Origin: Eublepharis macularius
Lineage: Eukaryota > Chordata > Lepidosauria > Squamata > Eublepharidae
Direction: 5' to 3'
Length of the DNA stretch: 64,000 bases
Assembly (NCBI RefSeq): GCF_028583425.1
Contig: NC_072801.1
Location: forward strand, 20,728,001 to 20,792,000
A program made the translations under genes and the position numbers. Position 1 is the first letter of the stretch; every line of letters starts with the position of its first letter. Shown here piece after piece: positions 1 to 11,115 of the stretch. A model generated the notes under the pieces. The model was given only the letters and a program-made list of their open reading frames with translations, searched no databases and was not told the DNA's origin.

Positions 1-576
1 AGCGGCTTGCAGAAATCTCGGTCTAACACAAGTGACAGTTAAAAGTTCAATCCAAATTGTTTCACCAAGAAAGGATTAATTTCTCACCTGAGTTGGAGCC
101 ATGCACAATTGGGATTTGTCTGGTTGCTTCCTTTCTCCCCTCTGAGAGCCAAACTACAGGGGATGCCGGACATGTGTTCTTCACATGTTGCATCCTGCAA
201 GGTTCCCTGGGTAGTGTAGTCTGATAAAGAACAGCTGCTTGATGCGATTCTCTGCCAGGGAAAGAGCGATGGGAGGGATTCTGTCTCTCTCTCTTTCAAA
301 AAGCCACGGCTTGGATTTTCCTCTGGGAGCTTGGGGGGGGGGGGATGTAACAGGAGGCAGGAAATTCAGGGTGGCTTTTTGCAAGAGAGAGAATTCCCAC
401 ACACACACTTCTCTCTGGTGTAGAATTGCATCACGGATTCTCTCTCAAGGCTATCTAGATGCATGATCTCCATAAAACAGTTCTCCATAAAATAGGGTTG
501 TGTAGCTTCTTTGCTTATTGAGAGACAAAATAAAACAGTGTTCTTGAATCCTTATTTGTTCTCTTTTTTTCTATAG
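1..576. other. EEF2K intron, 3' part (window edge)
   Basis: This intron is cut by the window edge and ends in a pyrimidine-rich tract and AG at 575-576, before the first visible EEF2K exon. I see a G-run near 337-346 and a short CA-rich stretch near 399-410. No exon or recognisable transposon is visible here. Confidence 0.6.
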
Positions 577-3500
577 GACTCTGAAAATGGAGGTGACAGC
601 GGATACCCCAGTGAAAAGAGAAGTGATCTGGAAGACATGGATCACAGAGAAAAGGTAATTCATTTTCTTTCAGGTTTAATTAATTAAAGGCTGTGGCTCA
701 GTGCTAGAGCATCTGCTTGGCATGCAGGCAGTCCTGCAGGTTCAATCCCCAGTATCTCTGATTAACAAGATCAGGGAGTAGGCGCAGTGAAAGAACTCAT
801 CCTGAAACCTTGGAGAGCCACTGCCTGTTGTCGTAGACGATGCTAACTTTAATAGAGTCAACGAGCCCCTCAAGTTCTCCCATCTACAAAGAAAGGAACC
901 CTTGAGCAAGTTACACCTCTTCCTCCCCTTCTTCCTCATCCTGCTAGAGACAGCCCCTGCAATCCTATCCCTGCCTGCTCTGCAGATGCGTTTTATTAAA
1001 GTGATCCTTTCAAACATCATGCCAAATTGAAAAGTCTTGAATCTCAGCAAGGTGTGGGAGGGGGAAAAGGCAGGGGGAGGAGCCGGTGAGCCTGAGGACA
1101 CTTGGGACAAGCAGATCACGGTCTGTTCTGTTGTTTTTTTTTCTTTTTTTTATATTATAACAATATCTAACATACAAAACTACAATAACAGTAACTACAA
1201 AAGACTACAATAGCACAAGGGAAGGAAAAGAAGGGAGAAAAAAGAGAAGGGGAAGGGGGGGTGGGAAAAAAGGGAAGGTAGCCTACAAACACTAAACGCT
1301 ACACTTCAATGCTTTCCCTTCATACTACCATAATAAGAAAATAGCTTAATAAAGTAGTGACGGAGTGGTTGATCATACAAATTACAAATTACAGTTCAAG
1401 TTAAATCTTTTTCCCTCCCCTGGGCCTCGGACGCAGTTCTCTCTGAGCAGCTACCGCCGCAGCGCTCGTTGCCTCCCCCCTCCCTTCAGACTTCAGATCC
1501 TCTTCTTTTTGCTTGGTGTCTGGTCCAAATTCTGGATTTTTTTCCACAAAATCCCTTAGCTGATCTTCTGAATTAATCTTGTAAGCTTGATCTTTATAAC
1601 TAAACCCGATTCCTTCCGGGAGTAGCCATTTGTACTTTATGTCACATTCCCTCAAAACAGCTGCCAACTTCTTGTACTTAAATCTTCTCTTCCGAACTAA
1701 AAATGGAACGTCCTTCAATATCTTAACTTTATTTCCCAGAAAGTCCAACTCCACATTGTAAGAATTATATAGGATACTGTCCCGGACCCTCCTAGATGAA
1801 AACTCAATAACAATCTCACGAGGCAGCTGCCGCTTCATTGCATATTTTGAAGATGCCCGACGGACTCCCAAAATGGCGCTTTTCACTTCTTCTTTAGTTG
1901 CCCTCGCAGGTGTCGTTAAAAGTTCCGAGGCGAGATCCCACAAATCCTCGTTTTCCTCCTCTTTAACGTTCTGGAGACGCAAAATGGTCTGTGTTCGCTC
2001 CACTTGCAGTCCGATCAGCTGGTTTTCCACCAGCTTCAGCTCCCTGTTCGTTGCTCTCATAAGTGACGCACTTTCCCGGGCAGACTTCTCTGCCCCCCCC
2101 CCCCCCGTTGCTCCTTTAATGGCTTTCACATCGCTTTCGGTCTGTTCTGTTGTCTGAATGCAGTTTATTTGACCCTGCCTACAAACCATTTCTCTAATCT
2201 AACCCCCACCCTGTGTGGCTTTTAGTTCTGGTGGGGGGTAAAGACAGACACAGTTGTTGTACCTCTTTTTCCCCAGCCAGGGCTAAAAGGAGCCAGGGAG
2301 GGTGATGTTTGATCAGGGAAAAGATGTATGGGTGTGTAGATGAATGAACACATCCTCTTTCCCCAGTGCTGTGTCCCCATTCCCACTCCTGTCTTCTTTT
2401 TATGGTCAAAAACCTTGTGAGGAGTTCAAGTCATGGGATTCCAATGTTCTGTATAGTTTGGTCTCTAGTCTTTTTTTTTAAGCTCAAGTATTTTAAGTAT
2501 TTATTATTGCTAAGGGAATGTATCATCCCATGACTTAGTTAAATGTTTTGCAAGGTACGTATTGAGAAGGCTGTAAGGAACATTCTCTTAATTGCTGCCT
2601 GTTAGGGGACAACCCCCCCCCCCCCAAATTTAATTTAAAAATTCCCTAAGATGGTCCTTTTTTGCTGTCAAGTCACAGCCACAATTGAGTTTTCAAGGAT
2701 CTTCTGGTTTACTACTGCCTGTCTCTGTGTGGTGATCTCCTATCCAAGGATTAGTAAGGACTGACGCTGCTTAGCTTCCAAGATCAGGCTAGCCTGGGCT
2801 ATCTAGGCGGAGATGCTTTACCATGCCTGCCTGTGCATCGCAACCTCTAACTTCCTTGGTGGTCTCCCATCCATGTATTAACCGGAGCCGACCCTGCTTA
2901 GCTGCTGAGATCTAACAAGATTGGGCTATGCTGTGCCGCCTTCCCACGCTCCTTTTAAGACTTCCTTGTTGGTGTCCCATCCAAGTACTGACCAGGGCTG
3001 AGTGACCGTGTGGGTGTTCTACAAACATGGGCTAAACTATACATTTTTAAAATCTGTAATGCAGGGCCATTCCAACCTCAACCGACGGCATGAATCCGAC
3101 GAGGATAGCTTGGGAAGTTCCGCAAGGGTAAGTAAAAGCCGATGTCTCAGCAGACAACTAACTTGCTCTCATTTATATGCGTACTGCTAGTTTGGTTTGC
3201 TTACCCTGCTAGCACCCTTATGAAAGCAGTTAATTTTCCCCCTTTGAGATGCTGAACTGTGTTTCATTTTAACTCTCATACTTTCTTTTTCACTTTTCAA
3301 TCTTTCCCCCCTCCAATTAGAGAAATGCTGTTGTAAATGAATTCTCTGTGACCACTAAACCCAGTCCCCGGAGCACACTGGTGATTCTGCATGACTTCAT
3401 CATTTGCATGGAGTTCTTGGCCTTTTATGTTGCTAAAGTTGGCTTTCATTCGATCCTGCTTCTGCCATGCCATGCACGTGGTTGGGGAGATTTGTCTCCA

Positions 3501-6500
3501 AAAGATGGCCGCTCTTAAGAAGTCCCTGAAGCTTCTCATTAGCGCTGCTTTTCTGAAACAAAAGATGTTAATTTCTACATTTTTTTTACTGTAACCTCTC
3601 ATAGGCATTCATTCCGTGAATTTTTAACAGTTAATTTTTTTTAAAAGGTGCAGCTTCTAAACTAGTACAAAGGTGAACTTACTGACCTTCAAAAGTGTTT
3701 GTTAGTGCAATTAATGAGCTTTGTACTGGCAGAGCAATTTGGGAATCGTAGCAAAACAAACCCCTTTTATGATAATGCAGATCCGTTTTTTTCCATAGCC
3801 GCTTGTAAACAACTTAAAGGCTTTGGCAAGTCCAAATAAGAGCCTGCAAAAAGACAACTCCAGTCCAACCACGTCCTGGGAGGGTTGGGTGAGGGAAGAA
3901 CCTGGAATAAAGTGGATTGCCAGATCGTGGTTTGAGTCTAACAGTAGAATCCTAAACAGAATTGCGCCTTTCCAAAGCCATTGACTGCAATGCCCTCAGA
4001 ATGGTGTAGCTCTGCTTAGGATCACACTGTGAGGTCTGCAAAGAGGGAGCTTGTCTTTGTTGAGTCTGCCTTTGCCTTGTACCTGCAGTGTCTGGAAGAG
4101 TTTTTCTGACCCTCCAGTATTGTTAAGCTCCAGTCTGTAATGACTTAAGCACATAACTGCATTGGAACGGCCCCGTCTTCCATGCTTTGGTGGATCCAAG
4201 TCTGGAAAGGGGTGGTCTAGCTTTATCTGCTTTAATTTTTTTGGCTGTTAAATGAAGGCGACTAGTTCAAGGACATAAGTCCTGCGCTTGAAAGGGCTAA
4301 ACTGAGTTTGAAACACTCGGAGGAGACCCATGGAGCTTTAGCAAGTCTGTTGTATCACAGGCCCGATTTCAGAGCCAAGTACATAGGAAATTAGAGATCT
4401 GATCCCCCCATTGTAATTTGACCTCAAAAAGTAGTTGAAGGACCCCATTAGGGATCAGGTCTTCCTCCACCTCCATGTGCAGTTTCTCCAATCAGAACTG
4501 TCCCCTCCCCCCCTCCAAGAGCTGCTTTTAGTCTTCAGCGGGAAAATGCCCATATTGTGTTTGTCTTGCTTTCTTTACAGTTGAAGTTTCTGGAGCGCCC
4601 ACATGGCTGCTTTTTGAGTCTAAATTAAATTTAGGATGGGGGTTGATCAGAGATCCCCAGGACAATTGGAAATCTGAGTCCAGTACAGCACTAAGCCAAG
4701 AGTACGGGAAGCCACCATGCATCTTTGCTCCAAGGTGGCGGGAAATTATGGCCGTGAAAGGAGAGTTGGAAGATTCGAGCCCTGTGCTTATCAGCATGCT
4801 TTTCACTTTGAAAAGCACTTTGCAGAAATGCATAAGAAAAGTTTGCTGAGCTAGCGATAGCCTGTCCAGATTCTCTCCCTCCTGGGCGGTCACGTCTGTT
4901 GACAGGATGACACACTCTGTTTCCATGGTTAGGCCATGATGCCTTTGCCCTGATTTTAGGTCAGCGTGGAGAAATGGAATCTCTACAATGCCGCGCGAGT
5001 TCACGTTCACAGACCTTCCTGTGTTGCCGTGGAAGTTCAAAGACTCAACGCCCTGGAGCTGGAGAAGAAAATCGGGAAGTCCATCCTTGGAAAGGTTTGA
5101 GTGCCGCAGTTTCTTGCACCTGTGCTAGGGATTCTCTGATGGCCCACCCTGCCAAAAGAAAGCAAGTTCCAACTAAATGGACCACCTATTGAAATAAACT
5201 GGATAGGCCCAGTCCTAGGGAAAGAAAAGGAGTACCCTTATCTACCTAGGCACGACCCAGACGAATTACTCCAACCTTTGGGAAGCAATGTTGACTTAAG
5301 GGAATGGGTATACAAAGAGGATGCCCTAATTGACAATTTTTTAATCAGTAAAACAAAATTTGCCCCGTGGTTATAAAACCATCAAAAAAGACCACGTTAT
5401 CTGACTGATATCACAGTCTATAAGCTTAGGGTAGCGTTTACGCCATTACACTTCCAGTCTGTGCCAACTGAGATGCTACTCGGGCGATTCCAAAAAAAAC
5501 CCATCGATCAGCGGATATGTATCTGTGGAACCTCAACTGAGGACTTACCACACTATGTTTTAAAGTGTCCCTTATACCAGGAACCAAGGGGAAAATTTCT
5601 CACGAATATTTTATCTAGTCTCCATCTTCTGACTTTGATAAATTAAATTTTATTCTTTCAGATACAGACCCTTTTATTTCGAATAGGATGGCCCTCTATG
5701 CCCTGGCTGCTAGGAAAATAAGGGCAAATGTGGTAGCCAGAACACCTGACATAGATTAGAAACCGTTTGGTTTTAATGTTGTTTAATGTTTACATTTTAG
5801 GCAAAATGCATTTTATAGTAATTTTATTTATATGTATGTAACTATATCTGTATTCTTGTATTTTTTGTTCTGTTTTTAATGAATGTTTTTAGATAGTGAA
5901 GGCCTATGGCCATATACAATAAATTTGCAATACAATACAATACAATACCTAGGCACGAGTAAACTCTCCATCATTGTATCTCATCTTTGAGTTACTTCCT
6001 GTTTCACTTCCTGTGTTGGGAAGCACTAAGCACTGTGTTGGGTACCAGCACCAGCACTAAGGAAAGTACCATCAAAACACACCTCCAGTTTGGAAACCAG
6101 GCACGCTGATCTGATCTCACACAACAGAGCTTAAGCCAATGTCTTTCTTCAGCTGAGGATGTCTGTGGGACTGAAAGAGGATGTGATGTTTGTAGGGTGT
6201 CCTGGGAAACAAGTCCTCCTCCTAGGGATCCATCTAGTGTTTATGGTGGGACATCACTGTGCCCAAGATAGCTGCCTCACAGACATAATTCACTTCACTG
6301 TGAAGGTATTATTTCCTAGAAGGTATTGTTTCCTAGAATCTTTCCCTTCTCCAGAGGGCGATGCGCTTTTTTTCCCTCAGCCCTTCAAGGTGTGCATACA
6401 GACATAGGGGAAAACAGGAGCTTGTGCTTTTTTGGTTTTGTCCTCCCAGGGTGGGGCTGTGGCTCAGTGTTAGAGCATCTGCTTTGCATGCAGAAAATCC

Positions 6501-9500
6501 CCTGCTCAATCCTTGCCAGTTCTTGTTAAAAGGACCAGGTGATGGGAAAGTCCCCCTGAGACGCCCCTGCAAAAGCAGCGTAAACAATACTGACCTTGGC
6601 CAGGAAGGTAATTTGTGATGTCACAGGACCCCATCTGCTTCCTGGACAGAATGCAGTCCCAATTATTGGTGGTGGAGAGTGCCCTCAAGTCATAGCTGAC
6701 TTCTGGGGACCCCCGGCGGGGTTTTCATGGCAAGAGACTAACAAAGGTGGTTTGCCATTGCCTGCCTCTTCATTGGAGGTCTCCCATACAATTACTAACC
6801 AAGCCTGGCCCTGCTTAGCTTCTGAGATCTGACGAGATCAGGCTCACCTGGGCTATCGAGGTCAGGGTCTCCCAATTATTAGGGGGGTATTATGCATATA
6901 GCAGCAGGGTAGGGAATGTGCTCTGCAGATTAGAGTTTTTCAAATACCTCTGTACCTATCAGTTTCCTTGGGGAATTCACTCTTTGTGAATTTATTAAAA
7001 AGTGTGGCCTGTTCCCCAAGTAACAAGTATTAAGCACACTAGTGTTCTGAGGTTTGTTCAATAGATTACACTTGACTGTAAAGATAAAGCACTGATTTGG
7101 AATCTTGTTCTATGAGGTAGTGAGGAAAAATGCTTGTATTAAAATAGTGCTGTAAATCCATCCCCACCACCAGCATTGTTATTGGAGACACAACCAGTAA
7201 ATTATTTTTTTAAGGCTGATTCAATATATAGTTTTTAAAGTGTTTAGTGGAAGACAGGCACTTTCTGACTGTCAGGACGGGCTTCATTTAATCCCTTTGG
7301 TTATGATTTCTCTCGCTGTCCCTGCAGGTTCATTTGGCCATGGTTCGCTACCACGAGGCTGGCCGTTTCTGTGAGAAAGACCAGGAATGGGATCAAGAAA
7401 CTGCCGTTTTCCATCTGGAACATGCAGCGGATTGCGGAGAACTGGAAGCCATCGTAGGGTTAGGCCTCATGTATTCTCAGCTGCCGCATCACATTCTTTC
7501 TGAGGTCACTTTAGAGGTAAATAGGGTCTGTTACCTGTCTCAGTTTACACTTTTTATTGGCCTTTCCTTCAGTGGATTCACAGTTATGCATTCATAGCCC
7601 TTCCTTCCGCTATTTTATCCTCATATCCTCCCTATGAGGTAAATTAGGCTGAGAGGGAGAGAAAGTGGACTTCTATGAGCTTCCTAGCTAAGGGGGGATA
7701 TGAACGCAAGTCCCCCAGGTCCAATCCAGACTCTGCCTCACAAAGTGTCGTGACTGTCATAGTGCTAAATGGAGACTAAGGGTGAATGTACGTAATTCCA
7801 TTCTCAATTTTTGGCATTTGTATTTTCTTGTGAGATCAAGAGTATCAGACTAAGAGCCTCTTCACACATTTCCCCCTTTTTGATGTACACCCAAAAACAC
7901 GAGGTGTGAACATTATGTGTATGCAAATGCCTGTATTGTATAGCTAGCCAATTAGGAGTCTATGTCTCAGAGGCAGACCTTAAGTTTACTTTGCGTAATG
8001 TGTGATTATTCCTGTCTCTTATACTGGGAATGGCGTGTCAAAGGCAACATGGCGTGTCAAAGGCAACCTGTGGCAACATTATTCCTCTAGTTGTAGATTC
8101 AATTTCTAATATACCTCATGGGGTCTACAAATGTTGTTGCTGGGTTGCTATTGCCCACCATTAATCTCTTCTAGCTGACCTCCTACCCAGTCTGAGGACA
8201 ACAGGCAAGACCCCTATTTTGGATTTTCCATGGCATATGCAGAGGACTTGGGAGAGGTTGTTTAGACTTGGAGGATGCGGGGTTAGAAGCTGACGCTCCC
8301 CTGCATATACCAGAGGACCTGGGCACAGTGAGGTTGAAAGCAACCTCAAAATATCTCTCCCTTTCTATTCTTGAACTGAAATTGCCCTTTCTTATCCAGC
8401 ATTTACACAATCTCGAAAGAGAAATTAAAATCCCAGGCAGAAATAGGAAGGAATGATGGTGTTTTATGATGTCCTGTGTAGCTTTGTCCCCACATGGTTT
8501 TGTTTTTATAGGACAACCAAGAAAACAGATCCAAAGGCTTTGATTATTTACGCAGAGCAGCAGAGGCAGGAGATCGTCCTTCTATGATCCTTGTAGCGAG
8601 AGCATATGACACAGGCATGAACCTTGCTCCGGATAGGTATGGCAAGCTCAGGATCCCTGACTGGCTATCCCTTTGTTAGGCTAAAAGATGGCTTATGGCC
8701 CAGGACAATCTGTGGGTATTCTAACTGATGGAGAGGGTGGAAACTTTCTAGTTCAAGGGAGGGGGACAAAGAGGAACAGCCCCAAGTGGTTTGAACAGAT
8801 AGAGAGATGGAAGAGTTTTCTAAGTGGAGTTAGCTGAAAACCAGTGGCGGCCTTAGAAGGGCTAACTGACTCACTGTCTCATAATATGAGGCAGGTTGTG
8901 ATTTCTGCTTCTAGGAGCAGGTGTGTTTTCAGTAGAGAAAATATGACAAAGGTATGCTAAAAGGAGGGTGAGAAGGTGACATGGTATAGCCCAATCTTGT
9001 CAGATCTTGGAAGTTAAGCAGGGTCACCCTCTGTCAGTACTTGAAAGGGAGACTGCCAAGGAAGACTTGGGTTGCTCTGGAGAGGAAGTCGATGGCGAAC
9101 CACTTTTGCTTCTGACATTCTATGATAACCCCTTGCCTGAGTCATTATCAGTAGATTGCAACTTGATGGCACACATGCACATATCCTAAAAGGAAAATAA
9201 ACCCCGCAGACCCGTGGAGCTTGCTGCAACTATGGGAAGTGGGACTTACATAACAATATTCACAAAAGATAGTTTACTTTACGTTACACTTTAAATATTT
9301 TTTAAAAAATTTGTGGTTAAATGATGACAGCTCATTAGTGGAGCCCAGTCTGTGGACCATTAGACAGCTAAAGAGTTTCCTCAGCCAGATGTTCCTTTTA
9401 ATGCAATCCATGAAAAAGAGATGTAGTTTAGCGAGGCCTGGAAATATTAACATCTTCTTACAGACATTGCCGAATTGCACTTGAAATTTTGTAGTGTGTA

Positions 9501-11115
9501 ACACTGAGATGTGAAGCTCCAGAAAAATGTTTTTTTGGCTAATAATTGAGTTGTTTTTTTCCCCCACCTCTCCTTTTCTTTTTTTTAATTACCCAGAGAC
9601 CGAGACTGGAAGGAAGCCTTGTACTGGTACGACGCAGCATTGAACATGACGGACTATGATGAGGGAGGGGAATACGATGGAACGCAAGATGAACCCCGGT
9701 ACCTGCTGCTGGCAAGGGAAGCGGAGATGTTAGCAATGGGAGGCTTTCATCTAGAGAAAGACCCGCAGAGATCAGGTACTGCTCTTGTTTATGACCATTC
9801 ATAAAGAAGGACTTCAGAATTCCCAGTTGCAGAGAAGTTTAGAATTCTGGTTGGTTGGCCAGTGTGAGAGTCAAAATACTGCTTTTTCAGAAGTATGTAT
9901 GTGTGAATGAATGTATATCTGAATCTCTGTTTATATTTTGTGTGTAACAATCAGTTGAGGGGGGGTCTGTTTGGGGTAAAGGGTGAAGATATGTAATTCA
10001 ACAAACCAGCCCTCTCATTCAGCCCTAAACTGTTTTCTGGTTGTTAATCCCTGAAAGATAGAAGCAGGGGTTGAAGTTTCCCATGGCCTGTTCTTGCTCC
10101 CTAAATGTCAGTGATGAAGGAAAGCTCTCTATACATGTTCAGGTTCTTCTTCTTTTAATTAACAGAATCCTTGTGGTTTTTTTAATACGGTTTTTATACG
10201 TCGAAACTACATTTTTGTGAGCAAAAGTTTTTGGTACAAAAATGGTATTTGGGGGCAGGAGTGGCCTGTAAGGAGTGTAAGGAGTGGCCGGGCCTGTAAG
10301 ACAGAGCTATTACGCCAGGCATATGGCTAACGCCGGGCAGTGCCCGCCCCCCCCCCCGTGAAGGGGGGGTTAAACCATCACCCCTATGCAAACACAGAGG
10401 CATGTATGAACCACTATGCAGCATGAATTGTTATATTTAATGTTTTTAAATGTTTTTAAATGTATTATTTAATGTTTTTAAATGTTTTTAAACATGTTTG
10501 TATTTGTTATCCGCCCTGAGCCTGCGAAAGCGGGGAGGGCGGAATATAAATATAATAAATTTAATTAATTAATTAATTAATTTAATTTAATTAAATTAAT
10601 TAAATTAAATTAAATGTTTCCCCAAACATTGTACTTCCGCTCTTTCACACCCTTCCACTGCTTTTCTTGGCAGCTGCCCTGGTGCTGCCTGAGCCATCCA
10701 ATCAGGGATCACATAACCACCATGATGATGTGACAGTGTCACAATGCCAGATCAGAATGAGAGCAATACTTCCTGCTCTTGCAGTAAATGAGCAAACGTT
10801 TTTGCCCTTTTCCACCATGTCAGGAGAAACCCCCCTGACTCCCAAGGGGAGCAGAGCTCAGCCATTGGGAGGCCAGCTGGTCACCCCACTAGGTGGCAGT
10901 GTTCCAGCCATGGTGGGAACTCCATTTCCTCCATTTTGTTTTGCTGCTCGGCAAGAAGATTCTTTTCCCCTGCTCTTCATGTGGTTCTCTGTCCTGTTTT
11001 CCCAGGTGAACTGTACACAGAAGCCGCCGAAAACGCTATGCAAGCTATGAAAGGCAGATTGGCCAACCAGTACTATCAGAAAGCCGAGGAAGCCTGGGCG
11101 ATGATGGAAGAGTGA
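577..11115 (+). CDS. EEF2K: eukaryotic elongation factor 2 kinase, C-terminal part (partial gene)
   Basis: Coding exons are 577-654, 3065-3127, 4960-5094, 7328-7516, 8512-8636, 9597-9775 and 11006-11115 (stop TGA). Together they give 292 codons that keep frame across all GT-AG junctions. Aligned from memory to the 725-residue human kinase without gaps, the piece starts at about residue 434, so the alpha-kinase and calmodulin-binding parts lie outside the window. eEF2K is the Ca2+/calmodulin-dependent alpha-kinase that phosphorylates eEF2 and slows elongation. Visible parts: DSGYPS in the first exon, a match to the beta-TrCP phosphodegron; HRPSC in the third, aligning with the PKA site Ser500 in human; SEL1-like helical repeats from about 7328 onward (VHLAMVRYHE, AVFHLEHAA, GFDYLRRAAEAGD); and the tail RLANQYYQKAEEAWAMMEE, which is used for eEF2 targeting. 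The donor after 5094 (GTTTGA) is weak but gives the expected joint. Confidence 0.96.
688..857 (+). repeat. tRNA-Ala(TGC)-derived SINE
   Basis: The head reads like a tRNA: GGCTGTGGCTCAGTGCTAGA (A-box region), then GCTTGGCATGCAGG at the anticodon arm, then GGTTCAATCCCC (B box). It is followed by the usual body (GAAACCTTGGAGAGCCACTG). The same family recurs at 6453, 30620 (antisense), 33285 and 38461 in this window. The head resembles tRNA-Ala(TGC). Confidence 0.8.
1119..2152 (-). mobile_element. ORF1-only L1-like retroposon (half-L1 type) with 15-bp target duplications
   Basis: Perfect direct repeats CGGTCTGTTCTGTTG at 1119-1133 and 2138-2152 bound a 1004-bp antisense insertion. On the minus strand it runs from a 5' truncation at 2137 to a poly(A) tail (poly-T at about 1134-1152). 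The minus-strand reading frame is open from the left edge of the element to the stop at 1401, about 245 codons. It resembles the L1 ORF1 protein: a coiled-coil-like N part, then an RRM-like and C-terminal domain (LPREIVIEFSSRRVRDSIL, LAAVLRECDIKYKWLLPEGI). After the stop there are only about 250 bp of 3' UTR and the tail, with no ORF2. That is the layout of half-L1 elements known in mammals. A few codons of the longer open frame before 2137 are flanking DNA. Confidence 0.8.
2660..3005 (-). repeat. tandem antisense 5S rRNA-derived SINE fragments
   Basis: At least three pieces match the antisense of the 5S-like head: GATCTCCTATCCAAGGATTA, GGTCTCCCATCCATGTATTA and GTGTCCCATCCAAGTACTGA, with CTGCTTAGCTTCCAAGATCA and CTGCTTAGCTGCTGAGATCT. 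The family tail (CAAGTCACAGC) stands at about 2670. Sense copies of the family are at 8985 and 23575. Confidence 0.75.
3128..4959. other. EEF2K intron
   Basis: This is mostly single-copy-looking sequence. It contains one degenerate palindromic short element at 3941-4031, whose ends read AGAATCCTAAACAGAATT and AGCTCTGCTTAGGATCACAC. That relates it to the elements at 14781 and 55329. I see no coding exon. Confidence 0.5.
3941..4031. repeat. degenerate palindromic MITE (CAGTGCAATCCTA family)
   Basis: The inverted ends (about 20 bp each) match the better-preserved copy at 55329-55416. The element is about 90 bp and has no coding capacity. Confidence 0.6.
5243..5958 (+). mobile_element. 5'-truncated LINE (R4/Dong-like?) with ACAAT microsatellite tail
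   Basis: Direct repeats TACCTAGGCACGA at 5243-5255 and 5946-5958 bound a 690-bp insertion (5256-5945). It encodes a short C-terminal piece of a non-LTR polyprotein with a Cys-His finger-like motif (ICICGTSTEDLPHYVLKCPL at about 5517-5576). It ends in (ACAAT)n after GGCCTATGGCCATATACAAT. A microsatellite tail with no poly(A) fits R4-type or similar LINEs, but the family assignment is uncertain. An antisense relative (TATATGGCCAAAGGCCGTCA) lies at about 47660. Confidence 0.75.
6453..6600 (+). repeat. tRNA-Ala-type SINE
   Basis: The head GGGGCTGTGGCTCAGTGTTA, the anticodon arm GCTTTGCATGCAG and a weakened B box are visible, followed by a body with GTTAAAAGGACCAGG and AATACTGACCTTGGCC. Confidence 0.8.
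6663..6870 (-). repeat. 5S rRNA-derived SINE, antisense
   Basis: Read antisense, the 5S-like head is AGATCTCAGAAGCTAAGCAG and the body includes GGCAATGGCAAACCACC and AGTCAGCTATGACTTGAGGG. The length of about 200 bp is close to a full copy. Confidence 0.85.
7590..7745 (-). repeat. tRNA-derived (Sauria-type) SINE fragment, antisense
   Basis: The antisense motifs TCCCTATGAGGTAAATTAGG and GGATATGAACGCAAGTCC match the mid-body and B-box region of the family seen in sense at 22680 and 29130. Confidence 0.6.
8030..8067. repeat. 19-bp perfect tandem duplication
   Basis: ATGGCGTGTCAAAGGCAAC occurs twice head to tail (8030-8048 and 8049-8067) within an EEF2K intron. Confidence 0.9.
8985..9190 (+). 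repeat. 5S rRNA-derived SINE, sense
   Basis: The head reads TATAGCCCAATCTTGTCAGA, TCTTGGAAGTTAAGCAGGGT and CAGTACTTGAAAGGGAGACT, which follows 5S rRNA. The body and tail are AGTCGATGGCGAACCACTTT and TTGCAACTTGATGGCACA. Confidence 0.85.
10435..10618 (+). repeat. retroposon 3' end plus (TTAA)n-rich simple repeat
   Basis: ATCCGCCCTGAGCCTGCGAA, followed by GGGAGGGCGGAATATAAATA, is a common retroposon 3' end. It is followed by about 60 bp of TTAA/TTAATT repeats (10558-10614). A related antisense copy is at 48876-48960. Confidence 0.6.

Larger units (their letters stand above)
655..3064. other. EEF2K intron rich in insertions
   Basis: This intron holds a tRNA-Ala-type SINE (688-857), an antisense ORF1-only L1-like retroposon (1134-2137) and a run of antisense 5S-derived SINE pieces (about 2660-3005). 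The remainder is poly-C and AT-rich filler without a recognisable gene. Confidence 0.7.

Noticed and set aside
742-1119. 125-codon minus-strand frame
   Set aside because: It lies over the antisense of a SINE tail and flanking DNA. There is no coding signature.
1401-2189. 262-codon minus-strand frame as a host gene
   Set aside because: It is L1 ORF1 inside a poly(A)-tailed insertion with target duplications. The first codons are flanking DNA.
4528-5040. 170-codon minus-strand frame over an EEF2K exon
   Set aside because: It runs antisense through the exon 4960-5094 and intron and has no domain or homology that I recognise.
8985-9075. 5S rRNA-like segment as a 5S gene
   Set aside because: It has only a diverged 5S head, joined to a SINE body that recurs at several places in the window.
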